Origin: Methylococcaceae bacterium
GTDB lineage: Bacteria > Pseudomonadota > Gammaproteobacteria > Methylococcales > Methylomonadaceae
Assembly: GCA_021647585.1 (NCBI GenBank)
Contig: JAKIUK010000002.1
Location: 62,001-126,000 of the forward strand
DNA: 64,000 bases
Direction of reading: 5' to 3'
The translations under genes and the position numbers were made by a program. The notes under the pieces were generated by a model that was not told the origin of the DNA, searched no databases, and worked only from the letters and a program-made list of their open reading frames with translations. Of this stretch, positions 52,152 through 61,204 are shown one piece after another (the stretch's first letter is position 1; every line of letters begins with the position of its first letter).

Positions 52152-52697
52152 GGCGGGTGTTATTTTTTTACGGTGAATCTGCTGGAAAGGAATAATACCT
52201 TGCTGGTTGATCATATTGATTTATTGCGGGAATCGGTACGTTTATGTCAACAAAAACGGCCATTTCATATTGATGCCTGGGTGGTGTTACCGGAACATAT
52301 GCATACGATTTGGACATTACCTGAAGGCGATGATGATTTTTCCAATCGGTGGAAAATAATTAAAACGTCGTTTTCAAAAGAATTGCCTAAAAATGAGAGG
52401 CGTTCAAAAATAAGAATTAAACGAGGTGAACGTGGCATATGGCAACGTCGTTTTTGGGACTAAGCCATGGATGGCTGTAGGTAGAACAATGCAGGAGCAA
52501 TTGTCGAACATGCTATTCGTGATGACCGGGATTACACCATCCATATGGATTATTTGCATTTTAATCCGGTGAAACACGGCTGGGTTAAATACGTGATTGA
52601 CTGGCCTTATTCAAGCTTTCATCGCTATGTTAAAAATGGCGTTTATGCTGCTGACTGGGCGGGTGGTGATAGTGATGAGAAAGAAATGGGTGAGTAG
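52122..52697 (+). pseudogene. REP-associated tyrosine transposase (RAYT), disrupted
   Basis: A Y1-type HUH transposase of the REP-mobilising family. N-terminal part: YLRYRIKGGCYFFTVNLLER, then HIDAWVVLPEHMHTIWTLP with the HMH metal motif, ending RGIWQRRFW. After a 48-bp insertion (52460-52507, which brings a stop codon at once) the frame resumes HAIRDDRDYTIHMDYLHFN and PVKHGWVKY, holding the catalytic Y and the HFNPVKHG block, then SSFHRYVKNGVYAADW. Without the insertion the product would be about 175 residues, full length for RAYTs. The stop TAG (52695-52697) is the first part of a REP sequence. Confidence 0.9.
52460..52507. mobile_element. 48-bp miniature insertion in the RAYT gene
   Basis: The bases from CTAAGCCATGGATGG to GCAATTGTCGA interrupt the codon for E in RRFWEH. 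Removing exactly 48 bases restores the frame. 42 of them (52466-52507) match 15391-15432 at 40 positions, so this is a dispersed short repeat. It contains GCCATGGATGGC and TGCAGGAGCAATTG, both partly palindromic. Confidence 0.8.
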
Positions 52698-52967
52698 GTT
52701 GGATAAGCGATAACGTAATCCGACATTGATAATTAAAGATTGAAAAACCTAAATACAATGGTCATGCTCTTGGCTGGATTGCGGGTTTAATCAAAAATAT
52801 TGGCATAAGAAAACGCTCGTGGCTGGTTAGCCCGGTAGGTTGGGTTGAGGAACGAAACCCAACAACCCAGGAAGAACAAAAAATGGGGTCAAGTTTTTCG
52901 ATGCCGCATTGTTAATTATTCTCGCCGATTTTAGCTGAGTGGAACGGGGGTTGTTACCCCGTCCAAC
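52695..52967. repeat. cluster of REP sequences after the RAYT gene
   Basis: Three REP-like units: GTAGGTTGGATAAGCGATAA with CGTAATCCGAC (52695-52728), GTAGGTTGGGTTGAGGAACG and AAACCCAAC (52834-52862), and GGAACGGGGGTTGTTACCCC with GTCCAAC (52940-52967). They are of the classes that RAYT transposases are known to spread. No gene lies between the RAYT stop and the Sel1 lipoprotein. Confidence 0.75.
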
Positions 52968-53016
52968 CGCTAGACAACGAGCCCAGATTTTAGACACTTT
53001 TTTAACAAAAAACCAC

Positions 53017-53886
53017 ATGAACAAACTTTATATTCTCACTTTAGCTTTAACATTATTAAGCTGCCAGGCGCATAAAAATGCAACACTTGACGAGGGTAAG
53101 CAGCTTATGGATTCTGCTCACTATGATGAAGCGATTCCCATTATCAAGCAATATGCAGAAAGTGGTAACGCTAACGCACAATTTTTACTGTCATTTGCAT
53201 ACGGTAAAGGCTATGGTGTCAACAAGGATATTGAGCAAATGAAAAAATGGTTGGTTGCTGCTGCCAGCGCCGACAATGCCAAGGCCCAATATGTTTTGGG
53301 TAATTTACATGCAATCGGTGCATTTGGTCAGATTCACAAAATGCGTGCATTTGAATGGTATCAACTGGCTGCCCGCAATGGTCTTGCAGATGCACAATCC
53401 GCTTTAGGCTATGCTTATTTTAACGGTTCCGGTGTAAAACAAGATTATCCATTAGCTATTAAATGGTATACCCAGGCTGCAGAAGCTGGAATTTCTGAGG
53501 CACAGAATACAATAGGCTGGGCTTATCAAAATGGCCTGGGAGTCAAGCAGGATTTTAAAAAAGCCATTAGCTGGTATCAGTTAGCAGCCCAGCAAGGTAA
53601 TGTAAATGCAATTAATAATCTGGGGTTAGCCTATGATGAAGGAAAAGGTGTGCCACAAGACTATAAAAAAGCGGTCAATTGGTGGAAAAAAGCGGTAGCT
53701 TCTGGCTATGCCGGTGCACAGAATAATCTTGCCATCGCCTATCAAAATGGTAAAGGTGTTGAACAGGATTTAGATGAAGCAATCCGTTTATTTCAATTAT
53801 CGGCTGATCAAGGTAACCCCAGTGCTATGCAAAACCTTAAACACCTCAAAGCATTTATTTCTCGATCCAATTCGTCAGATAGATAA
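53017..53886 (+). CDS. Sel1-repeat lipoprotein
   Basis: 289 residues from ATG 53017. The N-terminus MNKLYILTLALTLLSCQAH has a lipobox with C16, so it is an outer- or inner-membrane lipoprotein. The rest is about seven Sel1-like (TPR-type) repeats of 36 residues: NAQFLLSFAYGKGYGVNKD, AQSALGYAYFNGSGVKQDY, AQNTIGWAYQNGLGVKQDF, AINNLGLAYDEGKGVPQDY, AQNNLAIAYQNGKGVEQD. Sel1 proteins hold other proteins together and are often found with secretion or toxin loci. The intact gene lies just after the REP cluster, with no obvious ribosome site. Confidence 0.9.
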   Translation: MNKLYILTLALTLLSCQAHKNATLDEGKQLMDSAHYDEAIPIIKQYAESGNANAQFLLSFAYGKGYGVNKDIEQMKKWLVAAASADNAKAQYVLGNLHAIGAFGQIHKMRAFEWYQLAARNGLADAQSALGYAYFNGSGVKQDYPLAIKWYTQAAEAGISEAQNTIGWAYQNGLGVKQDFKKAISWYQLAAQQGNVNAINNLGLAYDEGKGVPQDYKKAVNWWKKAVASGYAGAQNNLAIAYQNGKGVEQDLDEAIRLFQLSADQGNPSAMQNLKHLKAFISRSNSSDR

Positions 53887-53945
53887 CGCGGAATCTACTG
53901 TTTCCACTTGAGTAACAAATTGTCATTGAATAAACAGGTATCACT

Positions 53946-56528
53946 ATGAAAATGCGACTACAACACACTTTAATAACGATCATATTTTTATCCACCAGCT
54001 TGCCTGGATATACGGCCACCAGTATTACCTATACCTATAATGCGGTTGCCCAACTGGAATCGGCAACGCGTTCGGACGGTCCCAGCATTTCATATGCATA
54101 CGATGCGGTAGATAATTTTACGTCTCAAACAAGTACGACTCCTCTGGATACTGACAATGACCGGCTATCGAATGCCATTGAAATAGCCTACGGCCTGAAT
54201 ATTAATCTACGCCATACCGACAATGATGATATTTCAGATTACGATGAAGTTTGTTACGATGGTAATTGCAGTGCTTACAATCCCTACGACCCTGTCACCA
54301 ATCCAACAGGTACCGATCTGGATGCCAATAAAACCGATACCGATGGTGATGGCTATTCAGATGGATTGGAGATTTCTTTAGCGACCAACCCATTGGATGC
54401 TAACAGTATCCCTGCGACGAGCGTCAATGGCGGGAGCTATCGCTATACCATTTTGAACCCCGAGCTAATTGGTGCAGAGGCCTGGGTGGTCAGCTTGTCG
54501 GACGGCAATATTATCACGGCCGGCAATACTGGCTTTGCGCTCAACCGCTATCAACGCGCTAAAATCCCTGCCGGTGTTCTAACTCAAGACCTCGTGGTAT
54601 CCGGTACCGGGCCTTTTGATATGGGCAGTAGTTCCGATGCAACCGATGTACCTCCTTCCCGTCGTTTAGCGGGTACTTCTTTTGTTATGCCGCATGTTCG
54701 TTTTTCGCATCTGTATTATTTACTTAGCCCGCAAGGGGCTGCATCAGTTCAAGTTAATGTCAATGGTCTCATTACTCCACTATCACTTCCCCAAGGCCAG
54801 GTTGTTGAATTTGACGCAGGATATGGTACTACAGGGACGACCTTAATTACCTCTGACCTCCCTATTTTAGTGTCTCATCTGGGTAATGCGGGTGCCAGTT
54901 ATGTCGATGCTTCGCCAGTACCCCCTGCTGCACTAGAACTATGGGGTGTAAGGACTACACTTGCAGTTTTAGGTGCATTGGAAGATAACACCATTGTTAA
55001 TATTTACGCAGATAATGGCAGTCAAATTAGTAATATAAAATTAAATGCCGGGCAGCGTTACGTTATAAGTGGCGGGGTTGTCAGCGGAATACAAGGTACC
55101 GGTAGTGCTGTGCGGATTCTGGCAAATAAACCGGTGGGTGCTGTTCAGATTGGTGATTCTGATGGTTCTGAGCAAACTGCTTTTATGCCAACTTCAGTAC
55201 TCGGGATCCGGTTTGGATTACCAACCAATACACAATATGTAGCTGTTGTCTGTCCAACGGCTAATACAACGGTCACGTTAAATAGTAGTTTAGTTCCAGC
55301 ACATCAGATCATCTGTAACGGTAATGGGATGAGCCCAGGCAAAGCCTATTTTGGATCAACCACCAATGGTATCCATTTTAACGCCGGTGACTATTTAGAA
55401 TCTGACCACCCTGTGTTTGTCATGTATGAAGATGCACTGACAAATGACGAACACAATCTGATGGGGCAAGGTATAGGTTCCCATACCTATACCATCTTAA
55501 ACCCGAGAATGACAGGTGTTGAAGCCTGGGTTGTCAGCTTGATGGATGGTAATATTATCACTGCTGGTAATACGGTATTGACACTCAATCAGTATGAGCG
55601 TGCTCCCATTCCGGCAGGCATTCTATCACAAAAGATGGTTGTGTCCGGCACGGGGCCTTTTGATATGGGCAGCAGTACGGATGGCACGGATATGCCATTA
55701 TCTAATCGTTTAGCAGGTACGGCATTTGTAATGCCACAAGTACGCTATACACATTTGTATTATTTGTTGAGCTCACAGGGTAATGCCACAGCCCAGATTA
55801 ATGTAAATGGCGTATTAACATCTTTATCGCTTACCCAGGGCCAAGTTGTAGAATTTAATGCCGGTTATGATGCTTCTGGAACCGCGTTAATTACTTCGGA
55901 TATTCCTATCTTAGTGTCTCATCTGGGTAATACAGGAACCAGTATATTTGATGCATCACCCGTACCACCTGCTGCTCTAGAATTATGGGGGGTCCGCTCG
56001 ACAAATGCGATTGTCGGTGCACTGGAAAATAACACGACCGTGAATATCTATGCCGATGATGGCAGTCAAGTCAGTAATGTGGTATTAGACGCAGGTCAAC
56101 GTTATACAATTACTGCCGGTGTCAGTAATGTTCAAGGCACCGGCAGTGGTTTGCATATTTTGGCTGACAAACCTGTTGGTGCAATTCAGATTGCTGATGC
56201 GGATGGCGGTGAGCAAACTGCTTTTTTTCCTACATCTCAGTTAGGCGATCAGTTTGGTTTACCAACGGCTGCTCAATATATTGCTGTAGTTTGTCCCACT
56301 GCCAATACATCGGTCACGTTGTATAATGGTACCAATCCACCACAGTCTATTTTATGTAATGCCAGCGGTCTAACCCCTGGTAAAGTTTATTTTGGTGCCA
56401 CAACGAATGGAAGCAATATCAGTGCCTGGAGTTATTTAAAGTCTGATAAACCCGTCTATGTTATCTATGAGGACGCTATTAGCAATGATGAACATAATCT
56501 GATGGGTTCACCGTCAGCCGGTTTGTAA
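53946..56528 (+). CDS. secreted YD/calcium-repeat protein with tandem duplicated ~345-aa domain
   Basis: 860 residues. Signal peptide about 1-24. Residues 25-65 are a short YD-repeat piece (ITYTYNAVAQLESATRSDG, ISYAYDAVDNFTSQ), similar to the Rhs shell next door. Residues 67-155 are aspartate-rich thrombospondin type 3/EF-like repeats (DTDNDRLSNAIEIAYGL, DTDGDGYSDGLEI) that should bind calcium. Residues about 164-509 and 511-856 are two copies of one domain, each starting YTILNPxxxGxEAWVVSL, with VVSGTGPFDMGSSxD, LPILVSHLGN, SPVPPAALELWGVR, PVGAxQI and YEDAxxNDEHNLMG. The domain recalls IgGFc-binding-like modules. Function unknown; likely cell-surface or released. Confidence 0.85.
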   Translation: MKMRLQHTLITIIFLSTSLPGYTATSITYTYNAVAQLESATRSDGPSISYAYDAVDNFTSQTSTTPLDTDNDRLSNAIEIAYGLNINLRHTDNDDISDYDEVCYDGNCSAYNPYDPVTNPTGTDLDANKTDTDGDGYSDGLEISLATNPLDANSIPATSVNGGSYRYTILNPELIGAEAWVVSLSDGNIITAGNTGFALNRYQRAKIPAGVLTQDLVVSGTGPFDMGSSSDATDVPPSRRLAGTSFVMPHVRFSHLYYLLSPQGAASVQVNVNGLITPLSLPQGQVVEFDAGYGTTGTTLITSDLPILVSHLGNAGASYVDASPVPPAALELWGVRTTLAVLGALEDNTIVNIYADNGSQISNIKLNAGQRYVISGGVVSGIQGTGSAVRILANKPVGAVQIGDSDGSEQTAFMPTSVLGIRFGLPTNTQYVAVVCPTANTTVTLNSSLVPAHQIICNGNGMSPGKAYFGSTTNGIHFNAGDYLESDHPVFVMYEDALTNDEHNLMGQGIGSHTYTILNPRMTGVEAWVVSLMDGNIITAGNTVLTLNQYERAPIPAGILSQKMVVSGTGPFDMGSSTDGTDMPLSNRLAGTAFVMPQVRYTHLYYLLSSQGNATAQINVNGVLTSLSLTQGQVVEFNAGYDASGTALITSDIPILVSHLGNTGTSIFDASPVPPAALELWGVRSTNAIVGALENNTTVNIYADDGSQVSNVVLDAGQRYTITAGVSNVQGTGSGLHILADKPVGAIQIADADGGEQTAFFPTSQLGDQFGLPTAAQYIAVVCPTANTSVTLYNGTNPPQSILCNASGLTPGKVYFGATTNGSNISAWSYLKSDKPVYVIYEDAISNDEHNLMGSPSAGL

Positions 56529-56559
56529 AATCACTCACTGTCTATCCTGTTTGGATAAC

Positions 56560-56657
56560 GCGGTAAATTGGATTTGTAGGTTGTGGGTGAGGAATGAACT
56601 CCAACATCTTTGCATTACGACAATATGTTGGGTTTCGTACCTCAACCCAACCGAGCT
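56560..56657. repeat. REP repeat C copy 2
   Basis: GCGGTAAATTGGATTTGTAG to CTCAACCCAACCGAGC, closely similar to 50908-50988 and 57664-57756. It separates the 860-residue protein from the next small gene, whose start codon overlaps its end. Confidence 0.8.
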
Positions 56658-56672
56658 ATGTATGGCGGGATC

Positions 56673-57173
56673 ATGTTCAACTTTCTAACAAACAGTACTT
56701 TTAAAATATTATTAACTTCTCTTGTAATTTCAATTATAAATATTGTTATTATTATGAATACGCCTAGATTAACAGCTATTGATTATGTAGATTCTCAAGA
56801 CATCTATGAAAAACATAAAGGTGAAATTTTTTATTACGAAGATAGTAAGCGTGCAGTGGAAGAATACCAAAAAAATTATAATGAAAGAGTTGCTAAATTA
56901 AGAGAAATTGAAGGAAGTGGCTTACTCTCTCTACAAACACCTATGGTTTTTTTAGCATTTTTACCGTGGGTTGTATTTCCTTTTATGTTTCCTATCATCA
57001 AAAAGAAACTCCTATGGGTATTTTTCTTTCCAATACTGTTTTCTTTATTTGGGATTTTTCCAATAATACAACTAATTGCTATTGCCGTTATTTTAACTTT
57101 TAGTTTTTATATAAAAAAACAAATTTGGAAAATCAAATCGCATTTCAAGCGGTCAGCCAACTTGAAAAATTAA
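56673..57173 (+). CDS. small multi-pass membrane protein, possible immunity protein
   Basis: 166 residues from ATG 56673 behind GGCGGGA (ATG 56658 is also possible). Membrane helices at about 10-28, 87-106 and 110-145 (FLAFLPWVVFPFMFPII, LLWVFFFPILFSLFGIFPII). A charged loop of about 55 residues lies between the first two. No family recognised. Its base use is more AT-rich than the flanking genes. It precedes a CdiI-like gene by 4 bp and directly follows a REP copy, so it is plausibly another cassette carried into the island. Confidence 0.65.
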   Translation: MFNFLTNSTFKILLTSLVISIINIVIIMNTPRLTAIDYVDSQDIYEKHKGEIFYYEDSKRAVEEYQKNYNERVAKLREIEGSGLLSLQTPMVFLAFLPWVVFPFMFPIIKKKLLWVFFFPILFSLFGIFPIIQLIAIAVILTFSFYIKKQIWKIKSHFKRSANLKN

Positions 57174-57177
57174 AATC

Positions 57178-57582
57178 ATGAAAGATGTCATGAATTACTC
57201 ACTTGATCAACTTGATGGTAAGCAACTAAATACTTGTGACCTTCAAAGTGGTTTGATAGAAAGGTGCGAATCAGCAAGGAGGAAAAAATTAAAGGACCTT
57301 TCGGCCAGTGAAATAAGAACTTTGATAGGTCAGGCCATTAGTTTGCAATATATAGTGCCTTTAGGATTACATTATTTAGAAACTGATCTACTGTACTCTG
57401 GTAATTTATATACAGGTGATTTGCTTGTATCAATATTAGATGTACCCAGTGAATTTTGGCTGAATAATCCTCATCTAAACAATCGTTTGGTAGAAATACT
57501 TATATCAGTAGAAGAAATATACCAAACACTCTCTGGGGAGGTTATTCCAAAAATACCAAGTTTCACATTTATGAAAGTCTAA
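57178..57582 (+). CDS. CdiI-like contact-dependent inhibition immunity protein
   Basis: 134 residues, cytoplasmic. The core EIRTLIGQAISLQYIVPLGL, then LETDLLYSGNLYTGDLLVSI and VPSEFWLNNP, follows the pattern LIGQxIxLxxLxPLAL-E-L...GDxYxGDLLxxVL...FW of the CdiI_3-type immunity family. These proteins neutralise CDI or Rhs toxin tips. No toxin tip lies directly before it; the gene 4 bp upstream encodes a membrane protein. An orphan immunity gene is therefore likely. Confidence 0.65.
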   Translation: MKDVMNYSLDQLDGKQLNTCDLQSGLIERCESARRKKLKDLSASEIRTLIGQAISLQYIVPLGLHYLETDLLYSGNLYTGDLLVSILDVPSEFWLNNPHLNNRLVEILISVEEIYQTLSGEVIPKIPSFTFMKV

Positions 57583-57663
57583 TTACAAGCAGTTAATCAA
57601 AATAAATCAAAGAGTATATCTAGGGGCTACAAGGAAGCAGCCAACTTGAATAATTAAATCAAC

Positions 57664-57756
57664 GCGGTAGGTTGGGTTGAGGAACGAACCCCAACATCTT
57701 TGCATTACGACAACATGTTGGGTTGGGTTTCGTACCTCAACCCAACCTACCGAGCT
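57664..57756. repeat. REP repeat C copy 3, inverted pair
   Basis: GCGGTAGGTTGGGTTGAGGA at the left and CTCAACCCAACCTACCG at the right are inverted copies, with CCCCAACATCTTTGCATTAC and CAACATGTTGGG between them. The resulting large hairpin lies between the convergent CdiI-like and ABC permease genes and marks the right border of the toxin island. Confidence 0.8.
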
Positions 57757-57772
57757 GAGTAACCCCACACCC

Positions 57773-58537
57773 TTAGTTTTTTATCCCAACACCCTTATGT
57801 AATAAAAACAGGCTTAAGGCTGTTAAAAATAGAATAAATCCCCCCGTTATAGCAAAAGCTATCTCTATCTTAATATCTGACACACCTATTAATCCATACC
57901 TGAAGGCATTAACCATATATAAAATAGGATTGGCTAATGAAATGGTCTGCCATAAATCGGGTAACATTGACACCGAATAAAATACCCCGCCTAAATAACT
58001 TAAAGGCGTTAACACGAAATTGGGGATAATGGATATATCATCAAAACTGTCTGCAAATACAGCATTAATAAATCCAGCCAGGGCGAATAATGTCGCCGTT
58101 AAAAAATAAACAGCAATAGTCACTCCCAGATGATTCACAGTAATGTCTGCAAATAGCATTGATATTCCTGTCACTACAATTCCTACTAATAATCCTCGCG
58201 CTATCCCTCCCCCTACATAGCCCGCCAAAATAATCCAGTTCGAAACAGGTGCAACCAATAATTCCTCAATATTATGTTGGAATTTAGAGGAATAAAAAGA
58301 CGAAACTACATTGGCATAAGAATGGCTGATCACCGACATTAAAATGATGCCAGGGACAATATAATCCATATAACTCGCCCCGTTTATACTCCCTATTCGG
58401 TCGCCAATCAACTTTCCAAAAATCAAAAAATAAAGTGCAGTAGATATTGCAGGGGGTAGTAAAGTCTGCGGCCAAATTCTAATAAAGCGGTGTATTTCTT
58501 TGTAAATAATGGTGCGAAAAGCGATTGAATTATTCAT
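57773..58537 (-). CDS. ABC-2 type permease (YadH-like)
   Basis: 254 residues with six membrane helices of the ABC-2 fold. FLIFGKLIGDRIG, YMDYIVPGIILMSVI, LTPLSYLGGVFYSVSMLP and ANPILYMVNAFRYGLIG are the usual blocks of NodJ/YadH-type permeases, which export polysaccharides or lipids. It overlaps its ATPase partner by 8 bp. The length equals that of E. coli YadH (256). Substrate unknown. Confidence 0.92.
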   Translation of the reverse strand: MNNSIAFRTIIYKEIHRFIRIWPQTLLPPAISTALYFLIFGKLIGDRIGSINGASYMDYIVPGIILMSVISHSYANVVSSFYSSKFQHNIEELLVAPVSNWIILAGYVGGGIARGLLVGIVVTGISMLFADITVNHLGVTIAVYFLTATLFALAGFINAVFADSFDDISIIPNFVLTPLSYLGGVFYSVSMLPDLWQTISLANPILYMVNAFRYGLIGVSDIKIEIAFAITGGFILFLTALSLFLLHKGVGIKN

Positions 58538-59438
58538 TTACCAAGTTCAGAAAAAGTTGTTCCAGCCGATTTGACTTATTTTTAAGACTTAACACAGTAA
58601 TATTTTTTTCAGAAAGTTGCTGAAACAACGAGTTTAGCCCTTTACCTTTAGATACTGTAACATTTAAAACTTTACTGTCTGGTAAATCAAACTCATACCC
58701 TGCAATATCAGGTATTGCAGATATTGGGTTTGCTAAATCCAGTATAAAATGGTCTTTATTTACCCGGGTAAGTAGCTCAGCCATGCCTGAGTTCTCGACA
58801 ATAACCCCATTATTTATAATCGCAATATTTTTACATAAACTTTCTGCTTCTTCCAGATAATGCGTAGTTAGGATAATTGTGGTACCTTCCTTGTTTACTT
58901 GTTCCATCATTTCCCACATAGAACGGCGTATTTCTATGTCCACACCTGCTGTGGGTTCATCCAATATTAATAACCGAGGAGAATGTACCAGGGCCCTGGC
59001 AATCATCACGCGACGTTTCATGCCACCGGATAATCGTCTGGATACAGTGTCACGCTTATCCCATAATGACATTTGCTTTAAACACTTTTCAGTATTTTTT
59101 ATTGCCTGTTTTCTGGGAATACCGTAATAACCGGCTTGATTCAAAACAATATTTTTGACCGTTTCAAACTGGTTAAAATTTATTTCCTGTGGCACTAAGC
59201 CTATACAATTTTTGGCTTTGGCATTGTCTTTTTTCAAATCATAACCAAAAATACTGACAGAGCCACTGGTTTTGTTAACCAGCGAACTAATTATCCCTAT
59301 AGCCGTTGATTTTCCAGCGCCATTGGGTCCTAGTAAAGCAAAAAAGTCTCCACTTTCCACCTCAAGGTTAATCCCTTTTAAGGCAGTAAAACCATTACTA
59401 TAGGTCTTTTTAAGATTTTGGATAGATAATGCATTCAT
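58530..59438 (-). CDS. ABC transporter ATP-binding protein (YadG-like)
   Basis: 302 residues. Walker A LLGPNGAGKSTAIG near 35, Q-loop LVPQEINFN, signature RLSGGMKRRVMIARAL, Walker B LLILDEPTAGVD and switch H in LTTHYLEEAE. Domain order and the ~80-residue C-terminal extension match YadG/CcmA-type ATPases that partner ABC-2 permeases. Divergent from ppx with a 266-bp gap that must hold both promoters. Confidence 0.94.
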   Translation of the reverse strand: MNALSIQNLKKTYSNGFTALKGINLEVESGDFFALLGPNGAGKSTAIGIISSLVNKTSGSVSIFGYDLKKDNAKAKNCIGLVPQEINFNQFETVKNIVLNQAGYYGIPRKQAIKNTEKCLKQMSLWDKRDTVSRRLSGGMKRRVMIARALVHSPRLLILDEPTAGVDIEIRRSMWEMMEQVNKEGTTIILTTHYLEEAESLCKNIAIINNGVIVENSGMAELLTRVNKDHFILDLANPISAIPDIAGYEFDLPDSKVLNVTVSKGKGLNSLFQQLSEKNITVLSLKNKSNRLEQLFLNLVNE

Positions 59439-59704
59439 AGCTACTATTACTTAACCTGTAGGCATAAATAAGTTAAATTAATCATTTTTATCTACGACTC
59501 TCCACTTATAAACGAAATAGCAATATAATACTGCTATGTAAATGTATATTAGACGATACTTAGGAGCGAGGACTACGCTATACCCAACTCACTATTTGTC
59601 AAAGTATCAAGGATTTATCCCTGCTAAAACTGGAAACCAATCCAGATAAACCGAGTAATTTTATCAGAATTTAATTATTTTTGACGCAAAAACAGGATTT
59701 AAAC

Positions 59705-61204
59705 GTGACAAACGAATTACCTACCAGTGTTGCCGCTATTGATTTAGGGTCTAATAGTTTTCATATGATTGTCTGTAAACTAGATAAGGGAAAACTAAAA
59801 ACTGTTGATCGTCTCAAAGAAATGGTTCGTCTTGCTTCCGGCCTTGATGATAAAAGAAATCTTAATCCTGAAACACAAAACAAAGCTTTAGAGTGTCTAG
59901 AACGGTTCGGCCAACGAATTCGTAATTTTCCACCGGGAAGCGTTAGAATTGTTGGTACTAATACCCTACGTACTGCCAAGAACTCTCAAGAGTTTATTGT
60001 TAAAGCTGAAAAAGCCCTGGGACACCCAATTGATATTATTGCGGGTATAGAAGAAGCCCGATTAATTTATCAAGGCGTCGCGAATAGTCTGGGCAGTGAT
60101 GCCCGGTCTCGTTTTGTTATGGATATTGGTGGTGGTAGTACCGAATATATTATTGGCATCAAAGATTATGCTCGTACTAAAGAAAGCCTTAATATGGGCT
60201 GTGTTACTGTCAGCAACCTGTTTTTTAAAGACGGTAATATCAGTAAAAAGGCGTTTAAAAAAGCCATGTTATATGCTCAACAAAAACTGGAACCTTTTCA
60301 ACGAAAATTTAATCGCAAAAACTGGGACGAAGCAATTGGTGCATCGGGCAGTTTACGCTCTATAAATAAAGTATTGATAGCAACTAAATGGAGTAATAAC
60401 GGTATAACCCGGGAAGGCATGGAAAAACTGGTTGAACATATTTGTGACTGTGAGCATATTAATGAACTAAATTTACCTGAACTCAGTGATGAACGCCTGC
60501 CTGTTTTTCTTGGAGGTGTCGCCATTATCTACGCAACTTTTCAAAAATTGGACATTGAGCAAATGACAGTTTCTGACGGTGCACTACGTGAAGGGCTGGT
60601 TCATGATTTATTAGGTCGCATTTATGATCAGGATATCCGTTCATACACTGTTAAAACTATTGCCGAACATTATCATACTGATAAAGAACATTCTGGCCGG
60701 GTGAAGCAAACAGTCAACTACATTCTGAATCAACTGGATAGCAGCTGCTGTACCGAAAACAGCAAATTAGTCACTCAATTTATACATTGGGCAGTTGACC
60801 TTCATGGGATTGGGCGAAATATTGCACACAGCCAACATCACAAGCACAGTTCATACATTATAGAAAATGGAGATTTTGCTGGTTTTTCACGGCAAGACCA
60901 GGTGTTACTGGCATCCATAGTCCGCACACATCGTAAAAAGTTTTCACGTTCCCGTTTTAAAAAACTACCTGCTCCCTGGAATAAAGATGCCCCCTATCTG
61001 ACAATTATTTTGCGTCTGGCTATTTTATTACATCGCAATCGCCACACCCAGGAGAGTCCGGAATTTACAATATCCATCCGGAAATCTACAATTGATCTTT
61101 TGTTTGCTAACGACTGGCTAAACACCGCGCCTCTCACACAAGCTGATCTGGAAATAGAAGCTAGCTATCTGAGTGATGCAGGATACAATTTAAATTTTAG
61201 ATAA
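59705..61204 (+). CDS. exopolyphosphatase / pppGpp phosphatase (Ppx/GppA family)
   Basis: Removes phosphate from polyphosphate or converts pppGpp to ppGpp. 499 residues from GTG 59705, chosen for AGGA 8 bases upstream; TTG 59681 is the alternative. N-terminal actin-like ATPase fold: AAIDLGSNSFHMIVCKL near 10-26, VGTNTLRTAKN, AGIEEARLIYQGVA and MDIGGGSTEYIIG. The C-terminal HD-like part (about 310-499) has HWAVDLHGIGRNIAHSQHHK. Ppx and GppA cannot be told apart from sequence alone. Next gene starts right after the stop. Confidence 0.92.
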   Translation: MTNELPTSVAAIDLGSNSFHMIVCKLDKGKLKTVDRLKEMVRLASGLDDKRNLNPETQNKALECLERFGQRIRNFPPGSVRIVGTNTLRTAKNSQEFIVKAEKALGHPIDIIAGIEEARLIYQGVANSLGSDARSRFVMDIGGGSTEYIIGIKDYARTKESLNMGCVTVSNLFFKDGNISKKAFKKAMLYAQQKLEPFQRKFNRKNWDEAIGASGSLRSINKVLIATKWSNNGITREGMEKLVEHICDCEHINELNLPELSDERLPVFLGGVAIIYATFQKLDIEQMTVSDGALREGLVHDLLGRIYDQDIRSYTVKTIAEHYHTDKEHSGRVKQTVNYILNQLDSSCCTENSKLVTQFIHWAVDLHGIGRNIAHSQHHKHSSYIIENGDFAGFSRQDQVLLASIVRTHRKKFSRSRFKKLPAPWNKDAPYLTIILRLAILLHRNRHTQESPEFTISIRKSTIDLLFANDWLNTAPLTQADLEIEASYLSDAGYNLNFR

